From: Paenibacillus brasilensis | Lineage (GTDB): Bacteria > Bacillota > Bacilli > Paenibacillales > Paenibacillaceae | DNA: 64,000 nucleotides | Assembly: GCF_009363115.1 (NCBI RefSeq) | Contig: NZ_CP045298.1 | Span: 2,076,001 to 2,140,000 of the forward strand | Reading direction: 5' to 3' | Shown here: positions 37,445 through 46,595 of the stretch, one piece after another | Position numbering within the stretch: position 1 is the stretch's first letter | How the letters are laid out: each line of letters starts with the position of its first letter | Program-made: the position numbers and the translations under genes | Notes under the pieces: generated by a model | The model's input: only the letters and a program-made list of their open reading frames with translations | What the model was told of the DNA's origin: nothing | Database searches by the model: none

Positions 37445-37525
37445 CTACTGACAACAGTATGTCAGTAGTGTTCTAACATTTTTTTGGGCTTCCTCCCGAA
37501 TTCGATTTCGGAATGCGTCAGTACA
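37445..37525 (-). pseudogene. Last codons of a lost WYL regulator, with hairpin over the stop codon
   Basis: The minus strand reads AFRNRIREEAQK, then shifts in an A7 run to MLEHY and a stop. The intact regulator at 52.6 kb ends RERVRAEVEKMLKCY. Over the stop codon both loci carry the same inverted repeat, CTACTGACA / TGTCAGTAG (37445-37468 here). The rest of the regulator is gone; no other gene was found in 37526-37743. Confidence 0.6.
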
Positions 37526-37664
37526 CGATATGTCTTGATTCTTATCTTTCCAGAACTGCCCACATTATGGATTACAGTGATTAGTGATTACGGGTGCGGC
37601 ATTGATTGTCATATCGAACAGTATGAGGCTACTAAGGGTTAAAAATTAATGCCTATTGATTCAA

Positions 37665-37676
37665 CTAACGGGCAGA
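37665..37676 (+). repeat. Dispersed repeat, 3' module only (copy F)
   Basis: TTCAACTAACGGGCAG matches the start of the 3' module. With copy E it brackets the VOC gene and the WYL remnant (0.9 kb). Confidence 0.5.
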
Positions 37677-37743
37677 TTTGCTCAATCATCGGGCATTATC
37701 GGACTATATTTATGGGGAGCGATGGTGCGGCTAATCCGAGTCG

Positions 37744-38559
37744 TTATGCAAAAGAAGATAATAATTGGTTGAATCTATCGCGCTCCTCTAAAAAAGCGCA
37801 ATGGCCGCTGTATTGGAACGGAACTAGCTTCGAATTTTTGATCAGCTTATTTGTTTCCTCAGCTTGGGTAAACGGAACGACTTTATCATGAATTCCGTGA
37901 ATAATTAATGTGGGTACATTGATCTGACCGAGATCATTGTAAACATTTTCATCTCTAAGCGTGACCATAATGGCGGAAGTCGCCCAATTTGCCGCTTGTA
38001 ATCCCATTAAAACGAACCAATCGGATTTCGGTTCGGAAATATACTGAAAGAAAAAAATTCCCGTTTGGTCTTGCAGCATTTGCGGTCGGTCATGATTTGT
38101 ATCTTCGATGATTTTATTTGTAAATTCTTTTGGAACGCTAGATGGAGAGGCAGCGTCGATCAGGACGAGTTTAGATATCCCATACCCTTTGTAACGAGCC
38201 ATATAACGAATCGAGATCGCGCCTCCTGTAGAGTGTCCTGCCAGTGTTATGTTTCTTAACTGTAACGTCTCGATGACCATGCGGACATCATCTGCTAATC
38301 TATCGAAACTGTAACCGCTAAAAGGTTTATCCGAATTGCCATATCCCCTCCAGTCCATTCCGATACAACGATATCCAAGCGTTGGAAGGAAGTTGAATTG
38401 ATATTCGAACTGGTTATGGTTTAGCGGCCATCCATGAATAAAAAGTATCGTTTTATTTCCCTTCGGATTGATGTCCTCTATAAATACGTTGACGCCCGGT
38501 TCGACAGTTACAAAGTATCCCAAGTATATCGCCTCATTTTTTAAAATGTACTTCCCCAT
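37744..38559 (-). CDS. Alpha/beta hydrolase (haloperoxidase/esterase-like)
   Basis: The protein carries the oxyanion motif LFIHGWPLNHNQFEYQ, nucleophile elbow AGHSTGG, acid TLIIHGIHDKVVPF and final histidine SGHCAFLEE. The start is taken at ATG 38559 (MGKYILKN) after an AGGGCG site; the frame is open to a TTG at 38580. Substrate unknown. It ends close to copy F of the repeat and starts close to copy G. Confidence 0.8.
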   Translation of the reverse strand: MGKYILKNEAIYLGYFVTVEPGVNVFIEDINPKGNKTILFIHGWPLNHNQFEYQFNFLPTLGYRCIGMDWRGYGNSDKPFSGYSFDRLADDVRMVIETLQLRNITLAGHSTGGAISIRYMARYKGYGISKLVLIDAASPSSVPKEFTNKIIEDTNHDRPQMLQDQTGIFFFQYISEPKSDWFVLMGLQAANWATSAIMVTLRDENVYNDLGQINVPTLIIHGIHDKVVPFTQAEETNKLIKNSKLVPFQYSGHCAFLEERDRFNQLLSSFA

Positions 38560-38677
38560 TAAGATATTCGCCCTAGGCAAGGTGAATGCCTAATTTCGGC
38601 GTCAAATTGGGTTTAGATAGTACGTAGAGATTTCTGAGGAATAGCTTGAGTGAAACAATTTCTTCAGATCATTGAGC

Positions 38678-38763
38678 TAACGGGAAACGATAACTCAATG
38701 TTACCAAGAAAGCAGCTGATCAATGTGATCGGCTGCTTTTATTCAACTAACGGGCAGGTTAAT
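38678..38763 (+). repeat. Dispersed repeat, full copy (G)
   Basis: 5' module CTAACGGGAAACGATAAC, hairpin AAAGCAGCTGATC / GATCGGCTGCTTT (38710-38740), and 3' module CTAACGGGCAGGTTAAT from 38748. This is the cleanest copy. Confidence 0.75.
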
Positions 38764-38832
38764 TGAAATCGCACTCAAAGAGGGAAAATGCTGAGTTGGA
38801 CACCGCCGGAAAATCCGGTCAATTGAACGTTA

Positions 38833-39420
38833 TCAGCTGTTTCTAAATACCTCCTCAAGCATATTTAAATAACCCCTCTTAATAGTCTTCTTATCTTTCA
38901 GCTTTAATAATAATTGATAAAAACCTTTTCTATAATCGGAATGGTAGGAGATGTTCGCTTTTTCCATCATTGCTGCAAATCGTTTTTCAAACTGTGGTGC
39001 ATCACGCATCATATACTTGAAGTTCATCACCCATAGCTTCATCAGATGAATCCATTGATCATTTTCAAACAGTTTTTTGTCATAGACCAAATTCTTATCA
39101 CTGTTTAGGATACCGATATCATAAAATGTAAAAGGATTGTCTCCTCCAATAAATGTGGATACTAAAAATTTATCAGGCAACAGGCTGTTTGCAAAATCAT
39201 ACCACGCCGGTTGGAACTTCGCTTTTACACTTTCGGTCACTTCGTACAATGCGATATGCGGAGTAATATCTTTAATTGTTAGCAATAAATCTACATCCGA
39301 GTAAGCGTCTGAGGTTTGTTCAACACGACTTCCAATTACATCTATCCGGGTTATAAAATCCAACCCATTTAAATGGTCTATTAACTGTTCGGTCAAACCT
39401 TCACTAGTCGACGTTCCCAT
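38833..39420 (-). CDS. Nucleotidyltransferase, aminoglycoside 6-adenylyltransferase-like
   Basis: The N-terminal NTP-transferase core has GSRVEQTSDAYSDVDLLLTI near residue 30, with the GS and DxD metal ligands of the Pol-beta fold. The C-terminal helical part (KLWVMNFKYMMRDAPQFEKR) fits AadE/ANT(6)-like or related chromosomal enzymes. It is shorter (195 aa) than true ANT(6) enzymes (about 280 aa), so a resistance role is doubtful. Start supported by GGAGGGG. Confidence 0.75.
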   Translation of the reverse strand: MGTSTSEGLTEQLIDHLNGLDFITRIDVIGSRVEQTSDAYSDVDLLLTIKDITPHIALYEVTESVKAKFQPAWYDFANSLLPDKFLVSTFIGGDNPFTFYDIGILNSDKNLVYDKKLFENDQWIHLMKLWVMNFKYMMRDAPQFEKRFAAMMEKANISYHSDYRKGFYQLLLKLKDKKTIKRGYLNMLEEVFRNS

Positions 39421-39664
39421 TATATCCCCTCCGCTAAACTCCTGTTTGTCTTGCCTGCGTTAATATATAAATATTGCTAATACAACATACCAATCTTTGC
39501 TTGTGGTAGATTTAGTGATTGTATCCGTTGAGGTGCAGATCTATAAAGTTAGATTTCGCACAAGAGAGGATGAATATATGGAAGGTGTTCATTTGTCCAC
39601 AAGATTGAACTAACGGCAGCCTAGGGCTTTATTTTCTTTGAATAACTAGTCGTCATGACAAAAT

Positions 39665-39726
39665 AGCAGGCTGAACCAAGCTTCTCCATTGCTGGATGAC
39701 AACTTGGTTCAGCCTGCTTGTTTTTT
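39665..39726. terminator. Bidirectional terminator
   Basis: AGCAGGCTGAACCAAG pairs perfectly with CTTGGTTCAGCCTGCT, with T6 to the right and A-rich sequence to the left. The 39421-39664 stretch shows only a partial repeat (ACTAACGGCAG at 39610) and no gene. Confidence 0.75.
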
Positions 39727-39781
39727 CGGGACAATCGAGGGAGTCTCCTTATGGGCAACCTCCCCCTAACCTCGTCTCCGT

Positions 39782-40729
39782 TTATACCTCTCTCGACCAT
39801 GCCACTATTTCTTTAATATCCTGCGGCTGAGTCCGGCAGCAACCGCCAATCAGACGGGCTCCCACTTCATACCATTGGCGGGCATTCTGCCCGAACGTCT
39901 CTGCACAAGTGGTGCCGTGCCATGTTTTGGTGACCGGGTCATATTCCTCCCCCAGATTGGGGTACACCACCACAGGCTTATCCGTATGGCTGCGCATTTC
40001 ATGAATAAGCGATGGAATGAATTGCGGCAGAGTGCAATTGATTCCCACAGCTGCCACCTGCTCGTGGTCATTCAGCCATTCAGCGCAAGCGGCGGCAGAT
40101 TCGCCGTTACTGATGTGCTGGCCGTCCTTTGCACTAAAGCTGATCCAGGCATACGTGCCGGGGAACTCCTTCAGCAATCGGGCAATGGCCTTGGCTTCGA
40201 CCAGACAAGGTATCGTTTCACAAGCCAATATATCCGCCCCCGCCTCAATGAGAGCCTTCATCCGCGGTCGATGAAACTCGACGAGCTCTTCTTCGCTCAG
40301 CTTGTAATCACCGCGATACTCTGAGCCATCCGCCAAAAACGCCCCATAGGGTCCGACAGAGGCCGCGACTAGCGGCTTGGGGCGATGCTGCTGATTTGCC
40401 TCATTCGTAACTTCGGCCCAAAATTCATCCCGTGCCTGCACAGCAATCCGCACCGATGATTGAATCATCTCCAGCGCCTCATTTTCGCTCAGCCCCCGTT
40501 GAACATAGCCTTCCACGGTAGCCTGATAGCTCGCAGTAATCGCGCAGTCTGCCCCGGCTTCAAAATAATCCCTGTGTACGCGCTTGATGGACTCCGGATG
40601 CTCATGGAGTATTTTAGCTGACCATAAGCTATCGTTCAGATCATGCCCATGACGTTCCAGTTCGGTCGCCATTGCGCCATCCAGTACGATCAGCTGAAAT
40701 TCGTCCAGTATATGTTGTATCGGATTCAT
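39782..40729 (-). CDS. mmuM: Homocysteine S-methyltransferase
   Basis: The 315-aa enzyme transfers a methyl group from S-methylmethionine (or AdoMet) to homocysteine, making methionine. The zinc ligands are visible: VGINCT in the middle and GGCCRTQPQDI near the C-terminus. The N-terminal LDGAMATELERHGHDLNDSL is typical of MmuM/YbgG. It stands alone, without a neighbouring S-methylmethionine permease and without an S-box upstream. Confidence 0.9.
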   Translation of the reverse strand: MNPIQHILDEFQLIVLDGAMATELERHGHDLNDSLWSAKILHEHPESIKRVHRDYFEAGADCAITASYQATVEGYVQRGLSENEALEMIQSSVRIAVQARDEFWAEVTNEANQQHRPKPLVAASVGPYGAFLADGSEYRGDYKLSEEELVEFHRPRMKALIEAGADILACETIPCLVEAKAIARLLKEFPGTYAWISFSAKDGQHISNGESAAACAEWLNDHEQVAAVGINCTLPQFIPSLIHEMRSHTDKPVVVYPNLGEEYDPVTKTWHGTTCAETFGQNARQWYEVGARLIGGCCRTQPQDIKEIVAWSREV

Positions 40730-40887
40730 GCGGCCCCTCCTGCTCGCTTTTCTTTTTAACCCACTGATCAGGTTGGAATTAATTCCTTATATTATAGCCT
40801 TTGTTTGAAATAAAACAATATGCTGAATAAGGAAGAACCAATTCTCCATAATAAGGACGTATACCTAACGAAATGGAGGACAATCGG

Positions 40888-41070
40888 ATGATTGACAATC
40901 TCGAAAGTAATTACAACTGCGCCCATGCAGGGCAGGATCTTCATCAGCTCAAGCAGGAGCTCGCTGCGCTTCAGGCACAAGGTAGCAACGACCAAGCTTC
41001 CAAGGAAGCCATTCATCGGCTGGAAAATCAAATTTCGTTTATCTTGAACAAATGCGATATTAACAATTAG
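40888..41070 (+). CDS. Small conserved protein, DUF2524-like (60 aa)
   Basis: The ATG at 40888 (MIDNLESNYNCAHAGQDLHQ) follows GGAGG by 8 bases and is preferred to the in-frame ATG at 40873. The protein is a short helical, Gln-rich coil (LKQELAALQAQGSNDQASKE). It resembles small Bacillus proteins of the DUF2524 group; function unknown. A strong terminator follows. Confidence 0.65.
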   Translation: MIDNLESNYNCAHAGQDLHQLKQELAALQAQGSNDQASKEAIHRLENQISFILNKCDINN

Positions 41071-41100
41071 TTGAGCTTGACTGTTTCGGTATAATAAAAT

Positions 41101-41138
41101 ACACAACCGGCTTGCCTTAGAAGACAAGCCGGTTGTGT
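41101..41138. terminator. Bidirectional terminator
   Basis: ACACAACCGGCTTG pairs perfectly with CAAGCCGGTTGTGT between the convergent DUF2524-like and pyrD genes. Confidence 0.85.
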
Positions 41139-41168
41139 ACGCTTAAGTTTATGGAAACAGGTACGAAA

Positions 41169-42101
41169 TTACAAGATTCCCCGTATCTCATCCAACGACT
41201 GCACCTTTTCCTGCTGCATCCATTGTTCGAGTCCGTATACCAGCTCGGCCCCTGCATGCAAATGGACAAAATTATACGTTCCCACCTGAATGGCAGCGGC
41301 CCCTGCCATAATGAATTCAATAATGTCCTCCACCGAACTGATGCCGCCCATGCCGATTACCGGAATTGACACCGCCTGCGCCACCTGATGAACCATGCGC
41401 AAGGCAATTGGCTTGATTGCCGGGCCGGAAAGACCCGCATACGTGTTGGCGAAGACACTCCGACGACGACGTATATCAATTTTCATCGCAGAAAATGTAT
41501 TGATCAGCGAAACACCATCTGCGCCTTCTTCTTCGCACATAACCGCCATCTGTGTAATGTTCTCTGCATTGGGAGACAGCTTGACGACCAGCGGGAGCGC
41601 CGTTACGTTACGCACCTGCCGCACAACGTCCCGCGCGACCTCCGTCTGGATACCGAATTGCATCCCGCCCTGCTTGACATTGGGACATGAAATGTTCAAT
41701 TCCAGCATATCAACGCCCCTGCGATTCATCGTGCGGCGTTTTTGCGCATTTTCCGTAATCATAGCTACGGCCTGAACGTATTCCTCCAGGTTGGAGCCGC
41801 CTACGTTGGCAATAACAGCCGTGTTCCAGCGAGTCATGTCATCCAGTTCATCCTTCAAAAAGGCGGCAACCCCCGGATTCTCCAGCCCCACACTATTGAG
41901 CATGCCGGATGCAGTCTCATGTATTCGTGATCCCGTATTACCAGCCTTTGGATGAAGGGTCAGTCCCTTGCCGACGATGCCGCCCAATAACTCAGGAGAA
42001 TAAAATTCTGCATATTCACGCCCGAAGCCAAACGTCCCGGAAGCCATAATGATCGGGTTCTTGAACGGTACACCCGCAATATTACACGCCATGGAGATCA
42101 T
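41169..42101 (-). CDS. pyrD: Dihydroorotate dehydrogenase, class 1B catalytic subunit
   Basis: The FMN enzyme oxidises dihydroorotate to orotate in pyrimidine synthesis. The class-1 active-site cysteine is in [13 protein letters not shown], and the flavin phosphate motif is [20 protein letters not shown]. The frame extends upstream inside pyrK to 42203; the start at 42101 ([10 protein letters not shown]) follows GGAGGTGGAG and gives 310 aa. It overlaps pyrK by 20 bp, so the pair is translationally coupled, as expected for the heterotetrameric 1B enzyme. No other pyr gene is nearby. Confidence 0.92.
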   Translation of the reverse strand: MISMACNIAGVPFKNPIIMASGTFGFGREYAEFYSPELLGGIVGKGLTLHPKAGNTGSRIHETASGMLNSVGLENPGVAAFLKDELDDMTRWNTAVIANVGGSNLEEYVQAVAMITENAQKRRTMNRRGVDMLELNISCPNVKQGGMQFGIQTEVARDVVRQVRNVTALPLVVKLSPNAENITQMAVMCEEEGADGVSLINTFSAMKIDIRRRRSVFANTYAGLSGPAIKPIALRMVHQVAQAVSIPVIGMGGISSVEDIIEFIMAGAAAIQVGTYNFVHLHAGAELVYGLEQWMQQEKVQSLDEIRGIL

Positions 42102-42783
42102 CAAACTCCACCTCCTCCACCGGGAATACAGGCCCTTCCTTACATACCCTACGATTGCCTTCACGGGTACGCATTGTGCAGCCCAGACATGCGCCAATAC
42201 CACAGGCCATGTGTCTTTCTGTTGAAATATATAAACGCGACGATGTCCCCTCCGTTTTTATCGCGAGCGCTTGTAGCATTGGCGTCGGCCCGCAGGAAAA
42301 CATATTCACATAGAGAGCCGGATCGACCTGTTCAATGATGCTTCCTCCAACCTTGACTTGCACAGATGCCGCCACAGCTTCAAATGCCTCAACCCCGAAG
42401 GCTTGCTGTGCAAACCCCAGATAAACGTGCGCATGCGGGTAATGCTTCGCAGCCAGCAGCAATGGAGCCGTCCCCATTCCACCGCCAACTAAAGCCAGGC
42501 TTCCCTCTACCTGCGGAAAACCATTGCCGAACGGTCCTTCCAGTTGAATCTCCTGACCCGGCTGTAGCTGGGAAAACAGGCTTGTCCCCTCTCCAACAAC
42601 CCGGTACAAAAAAGAAATATGATCTTCCCCGATATCATAAATGCTAATAGGTCTGGGTAGCAGTGGGTAATTCATTCCGCTGCGCAGCATGTAGAACTGC
42701 CCCATTTTTCCTTTAAAGGTCCCCTCAATTTTCATCACATAGATGCCCGGAACAAGTGCCACATTTGAAATTACGTTAGCCAT
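42082..42783 (-). CDS. pyrK: Dihydroorotate dehydrogenase electron-transfer subunit
   Basis: A ferredoxin-reductase-like subunit that binds FAD and a 2Fe-2S cluster and passes electrons from PyrD to NAD. Visible motifs are RPISIYD (FAD), [13 protein letters not shown] (nucleotide) and the cluster cysteines CGIGACLGC followed by VCKEGPVF. Start has GGAGGGG upstream. First gene of a two-gene pyrKD unit, apart from the rest of the pathway. Confidence 0.93.
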   Translation of the reverse strand: MANVISNVALVPGIYVMKIEGTFKGKMGQFYMLRSGMNYPLLPRPISIYDIGEDHISFLYRVVGEGTSLFSQLQPGQEIQLEGPFGNGFPQVEGSLALVGGGMGTAPLLLAAKHYPHAHVYLGFAQQAFGVEAFEAVAASVQVKVGGSIIEQVDPALYVNMFSCGPTPMLQALAIKTEGTSSRLYISTERHMACGIGACLGCTMRTREGNRRVCKEGPVFPVEEVEFDDLHGV

Positions 42784-42893
42784 ATAACCCCTCCACTAAC
42801 CACTCACTATAACGTAAAAGCAGCAACTGTTACGTGACTATTTTCACAATTTCAGATGATGTTTTGTCCTCTGGTCCGTGATACAAAAAAAAA

Positions 42894-43113
42894 GCGTACT
42901 CCTGTAAGAGAGTACGCCCAGGCTGTCGAGAAACCCCCTGTTTTTTTAATGAGGTTTAAAATGGCTCTTTTGATCAAATAAAAATGGGTCCTCAGATCGT
43001 TTTAAATCGATTTTTGTTTTAAAAGTTGAGTCTCCCCAAACAAAAAATAAAGTGCCGGAAAGTCCGTTGGACTTTCTCGACACTCTGAGCGTACTCCTGT
43101 AAGAGAGTACGCC
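42894..43113. mobile_element. Short element between duplicated hairpins
   Basis: Two identical copies of a 25-bp hairpin (GCGTACTC, CTGTAAGA, GAGTACGC) lie at 42894-42918 and 43089-43113. Between them is a 165-bp segment bounded by inverted ends, CTGTCGAGAAA (from 42923) and TTTCTCGACAC (to about 43083), which recall IS1182-type termini. It has no intact gene. It may be a miniature element or decayed insertion sequence within the terminator region of rlmN. Confidence 0.5.
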
Positions 43114-43120
43114 TGTAGAT

Positions 43121-44218
43121 TTAACTAATGGCTTCGCGTTCCGAATTGCGACTGCCTTGGGAGTCCTTGCGAATCTGCTTGCTGCGCAGCTGTCCGCAGG
43201 CCGCGTCAATGTCGGTCCCATGTTCCAGCCGGACGCTACAGCTAATGCCCTGCTTTTTCAATACATCATAGAAACCGGTAATGGATTCCGACTCGCTCCG
43301 CTGGTACTGGCTATGCTCATCCACCGGATTGTAAGGAATCAGGTTCACGTTCGCCAGATTGCGACGGTGGCCTACCAGCTCAGCCAGCTCCAGCGCATGC
43401 TCCTTACCGTCATTAACATCCTTCAGCAAGATGTATTCCAGCGTAATCCGACGATTCGTTTTGTCCAGATAATAATCAATCGCCTGCATGAGCTTTTCAA
43501 TCGGAATCGCCCGGTTGATCTTCATAATGCGGGTACGAATCTCGTCATTCGGCGCATGGAGTGAAATCGCCAAATTGACATGCAGATCGGAATCTGCAAA
43601 TTCAATAATTTTATCGGCAAGTCCACTTGTAGAAACGGTAATATGCCGAGGGCCAATCGCCAGTCCTTTGTGATCCTTAATGACCCGAATAAAATCGGAC
43701 AGGTTCACAAAGTTATCAAATGGCTCGCCAATCCCCATCACAACAACGTGAGTGACCCGGTCGCCCGGACGTTCTTTGTCCAGATACAGCTGCACCTTCA
43801 TAATTTGCTCTACAATTTCACCGCTGGACAGGTCACGACTTTTCTTCAACAGTCCGCTCGCACAGAAGCTGCATCCAATGTTACAGCCCACCTGCGTCGT
43901 CACACATACAGACAGTCCAAACTTATGCCGCATCAGTACAGTCTCTATTAAATTACCATCTTGTAGCCTGAACAAAAACTTGACTGTCCCGTCTGCTGAC
44001 TGCTGCTTTACATGTTCCTCCAACGTTTCAATAGAAAAATGCTCTTCCAGCAGGCGAACGCAGCTCTCATGAACCTCCGTCATCGCTGCAAAATCAGTAA
44101 TCCGCTTCCGGTACAATGCGTCCCATACCTGCAACGCACGAGATTTCTTATGTCCATGCTCCATGAGCCATGCTGTCAATTGGTCTAGCGTTAATCCATA
44201 AATGGATTCTTTTTTCAT
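43121..44218 (-). CDS. rlmN: RlmN-type radical SAM rRNA/tRNA methyltransferase
   Basis: The radical-SAM motif is Cys112-xxx-Cys116-xx-Cys119 ([12 protein letters not shown]). The C-terminal catalytic motif is DIDAACGQL, whose Cys resolves the methyl intermediate, and [12 protein letters not shown] is the GGE-like SAM segment. RlmN methylates C2 of A2503 in 23S rRNA and A37 of some tRNAs; Cfr methylates C8 of A2503. The sequence reads as RlmN, but the two cannot be separated by eye with certainty. The ATG at 44218 (MKKESIYG) follows AGAGGATCG; the frame's TTG at 44236 overlaps that site. Confidence 0.85.
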   Translation of the reverse strand: MKKESIYGLTLDQLTAWLMEHGHKKSRALQVWDALYRKRITDFAAMTEVHESCVRLLEEHFSIETLEEHVKQQSADGTVKFLFRLQDGNLIETVLMRHKFGLSVCVTTQVGCNIGCSFCASGLLKKSRDLSSGEIVEQIMKVQLYLDKERPGDRVTHVVVMGIGEPFDNFVNLSDFIRVIKDHKGLAIGPRHITVSTSGLADKIIEFADSDLHVNLAISLHAPNDEIRTRIMKINRAIPIEKLMQAIDYYLDKTNRRITLEYILLKDVNDGKEHALELAELVGHRRNLANVNLIPYNPVDEHSQYQRSESESITGFYDVLKKQGISCSVRLEHGTDIDAACGQLRSKQIRKDSQGSRNSEREAIS

Positions 44219-44429
44219 GTTCGATCCTCTTTTCAAAGCATTAAAATTCGTATTTCTATATATAAACCCTAGCCATCACGACTCGTCTCAACTATCATTG
44301 CATCATAGCATGTTTGAGCGCTCTGCGCTATTCAAACACTTCTTCTATTGTCCCAAATTTTAATTATGAACACAAGGGGGCAGGCTGTTGGTATCCTGTT
44401 CAACAAAGGCACGTAAAGACAGGATTACG

Positions 44430-44653
44430 GACACCGTCAATGATATGATTACAACCAAGGAAGGTGCTGCCAGCTTAACTCAGACGGCACATCAGATCGG
44501 ATTCATGCCTTGGGAACAGGTGATGATATACTCGGAATATGTCTGGACATGAAGCATGGGGGATTGCCGTGCAGAGGATTACCGATGTGAAGTATGGATT
44601 CCGATTATGAAAAAATAAGCAAATGAACCGACTGCATACAACAGTCGGTTCAA
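44430..44653 (+). other. Possible effector-binding-domain remnant and terminator
   Basis: In the gene-free stretch 44219-44676 the plus strand shows broken coding-like pieces (HQIGFMPWEQVMIYSEYVWT, then after a stop EDYRCEVWIPIMKK). The ending EVWIPI is typical of GyrI/AraC effector-binding domains. No start and no continuous frame. A hairpin, AACCGACTG / CAGTCGGTT (44627-44653), follows and would serve as terminator. Confidence 0.35.
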
Positions 44654-44676
44654 TCTCTTTCATCCCCTACCCTGCC

Positions 44677-45573
44677 TTAATGCGCCTCGGATAACTCCCC
44701 AAGCTCCTGCTTCAACACGGAATACAGCCTTGCACCTGCCAGCTTTAGCGCAGCCTCTGTTGCTTTACACAGAAGACCGAAGGTCATATCAATCAAACTG
44801 CCGCTTAATTCCTTCACCACTGTTCCTGCCGGGACAGGACTGACCAGAATTTGCGGCACAAGGGCAATACCCAAATCGCTTTCCACATAAGATTTCAGAG
44901 CGGTCATGCTGCCAATTTCCATCGTATCCAACGTGGTTATTCCATATTCCTTCATGACCATTTCAAGCTTGCGACGATAAGGACAGATGGTTGACGTAAT
45001 AAGCAAGCGATGCCCCTGCAAATCTGCTGGTCCAATGCATTCCTTTTCTGCAAGCGGATGATGTTCAGGCATCAAAACCACAAAATTCTCCTTAAACAAA
45101 GGTTCAAAATATAGCTCTGTGCCCAAATCCGGTGCAGAGCATAACGCGACATCCATATCCCCTTTAAGAATACGCTCGCTTAGCGTGGGTGTATTCCCAA
45201 ACTCAACCGATATACGAATGTTCGGGTAATTCGATAAGAACCGTTTTAGAATCCTCGGTAGTCGGTAGCTGGCGGTTGGTTCGGTCACTCCTATACGAAT
45301 ATGACCTGCGGTCCCCGTTTGCAGCTCCTCCATGTTCTTCTGCAATTGCTCCATGTCCTGTACAATATGCAGGCTCTGCTCATACAGCAGCCTGCCCGCT
45401 TCGGTTAGTTTTATTTTCTTGCCCCGTTCCATCAGTTGAACTCCCATATCGGCTTCAAGCTTCTGCATTTGCATCGTCACTGTAGATTGTGCATAATTCA
45501 TCTCTTCCGCTGCACGAACAAAACTACTGTACTTCACAATCATTTGAAATGTTTTCAGCATTTTAATATCCAT
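44677..45573 (-). CDS. LysR-family transcriptional regulator
   Basis: The N-terminal HTH is MLKTFQMIVKYSSFVRAAEE followed by MNYAQSTVTMQMQKLEADMG. The C-terminal co-inducer domain has IRIGVTEPTASYRLPRILKR and LGIALVPQILV. Length 298 aa is normal. It is divergent from the SDR gene at 45681, with about 107 bp between them, so it probably controls that gene in the usual LysR way. Confidence 0.9.
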   Translation of the reverse strand: MDIKMLKTFQMIVKYSSFVRAAEEMNYAQSTVTMQMQKLEADMGVQLMERGKKIKLTEAGRLLYEQSLHIVQDMEQLQKNMEELQTGTAGHIRIGVTEPTASYRLPRILKRFLSNYPNIRISVEFGNTPTLSERILKGDMDVALCSAPDLGTELYFEPLFKENFVVLMPEHHPLAEKECIGPADLQGHRLLITSTICPYRRKLEMVMKEYGITTLDTMEIGSMTALKSYVESDLGIALVPQILVSPVPAGTVVKELSGSLIDMTFGLLCKATEAALKLAGARLYSVLKQELGELSEAH

Positions 45574-45680
45574 ATGCTTACTCCTAATATGAATTCAATT
45601 TTATTGAATCATCTGTTCATATAATTCAATTATACAGAACTAAACACATAATCTACAATGATAAATAAGGAGTGATGAAG

Positions 45681-46421
45681 ATGGATTTACAACAAACGAT
45701 AGCACTAGTTACGGGCGGAGGTACAGGGATTGGGAGAGCTATTTGCCTGGCGTTGGCACATCGAAAGGCGACGGTAGTCGTCAACTACTCGCGCTCTAAA
45801 CAGGAAGCCGAGGAAACGGTGCGTATGATTCTTGAACAAGGTGGACGTGCTGTCGCATTGCGGGCGGATGTCTCCCAGGACAAGGAGATCCGAAGCATGG
45901 TCGATCAAATTGTTCAGCAATTTGGAACAGTAGATATACTCGTGAATAACGCCAGTATTACACAGCATATTCCTATGGAAGATCTGGAAGCAGCCACTGA
46001 GGAAGTTTGGGATGCACTTTTGGATGTAAATGTAAAAGGTATGTTTTACTGTGCCAGGGCCGTAGCTCCTTTTATGAAAAAAAGCAAACGAGGCGCTGTT
46101 GTCAATCTGGGAAGTATCGCGGGACAAACAGGCTTAGGCTCCTCACTGCCCTATGCCGTATCCAAAGCAGCCGTTCATGGACTGACGAAATCGTTAGCAC
46201 GGGTTTTGGCACCGGAGATTCGGGTCAATTGCATCGTGCCTGGAGCGGTAGCGACAAGATGGTGGGCAGGCAGGGAGGAACAGATGAAACAACTGGCTCC
46301 TCATTTACTTCTACAGCGCATTTCCACACCTGATGATATCGCCAGCATGGTGTGTTCTGCCTTGGAGCAGGAAGCCATGACAGGCCAGATTATTACGGTA
46401 GACAGCGGACAAACGCTGTAA
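45681..46421 (+). CDS. Short-chain dehydrogenase/reductase (SDR)
   Basis: A classical SDR: cofactor motif TGGGTGIGRAI near residue 10, NNAS near residue 87, and catalytic Ser/Tyr/Lys in GSIAGQTGLGSSLPYAVSKA. The likely substrates are carbonyls or alcohols; the FabG-like sequence does not define one. The ATG at 45681 is 8 bases after AAGGAG and preferred to the GTG at 45672. Divergent from the LysR regulator. Its terminator is AACCGCCTTC / GAAGGCGGTT at 46430-46456. Confidence 0.88.
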   Translation: MDLQQTIALVTGGGTGIGRAICLALAHRKATVVVNYSRSKQEAEETVRMILEQGGRAVALRADVSQDKEIRSMVDQIVQQFGTVDILVNNASITQHIPMEDLEAATEEVWDALLDVNVKGMFYCARAVAPFMKKSKRGAVVNLGSIAGQTGLGSSLPYAVSKAAVHGLTKSLARVLAPEIRVNCIVPGAVATRWWAGREEQMKQLAPHLLLQRISTPDDIASMVCSALEQEAMTGQIITVDSGQTL

Positions 46422-46429
46422 TCAAAACA

Positions 46430-46456
46430 AACCGCCTTCCCAGCAAGAAGGCGGTT
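46430..46456 (+). terminator. Intrinsic terminator of the SDR gene
   Basis: Perfect 10-bp stem AACCGCCTTC / GAAGGCGGTT with a 7-base loop. Confidence 0.75.
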
Positions 46457-46595
46457 GTTAATGCTATCGTACTCCGTCATTGACTCCTTTTAAGCTTACA
46501 GGTGTCGCAATTCTTGCAGCTTTAACGAATTTAGCAAATAAAAACCGAACAAGCAGCCCCATAATTAAGAGTTGTAGAGGAAAGTTGGCGATCCC

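Noticed and set aside
27430-38763. CRISPR array
   Set aside because: The repeats are kilobases apart with genes between them, have no regular spacers, and no cas gene is present.
38833-39420. Aminoglycoside resistance gene
   Set aside because: The nucleotidyltransferase core is present but the protein is much shorter than ANT(6) enzymes; resistance cannot be claimed.
42946-43221. Minus-strand frame of 91 codons
   Set aside because: It joins the element between the hairpins to an out-of-frame part of rlmN; no start signal.
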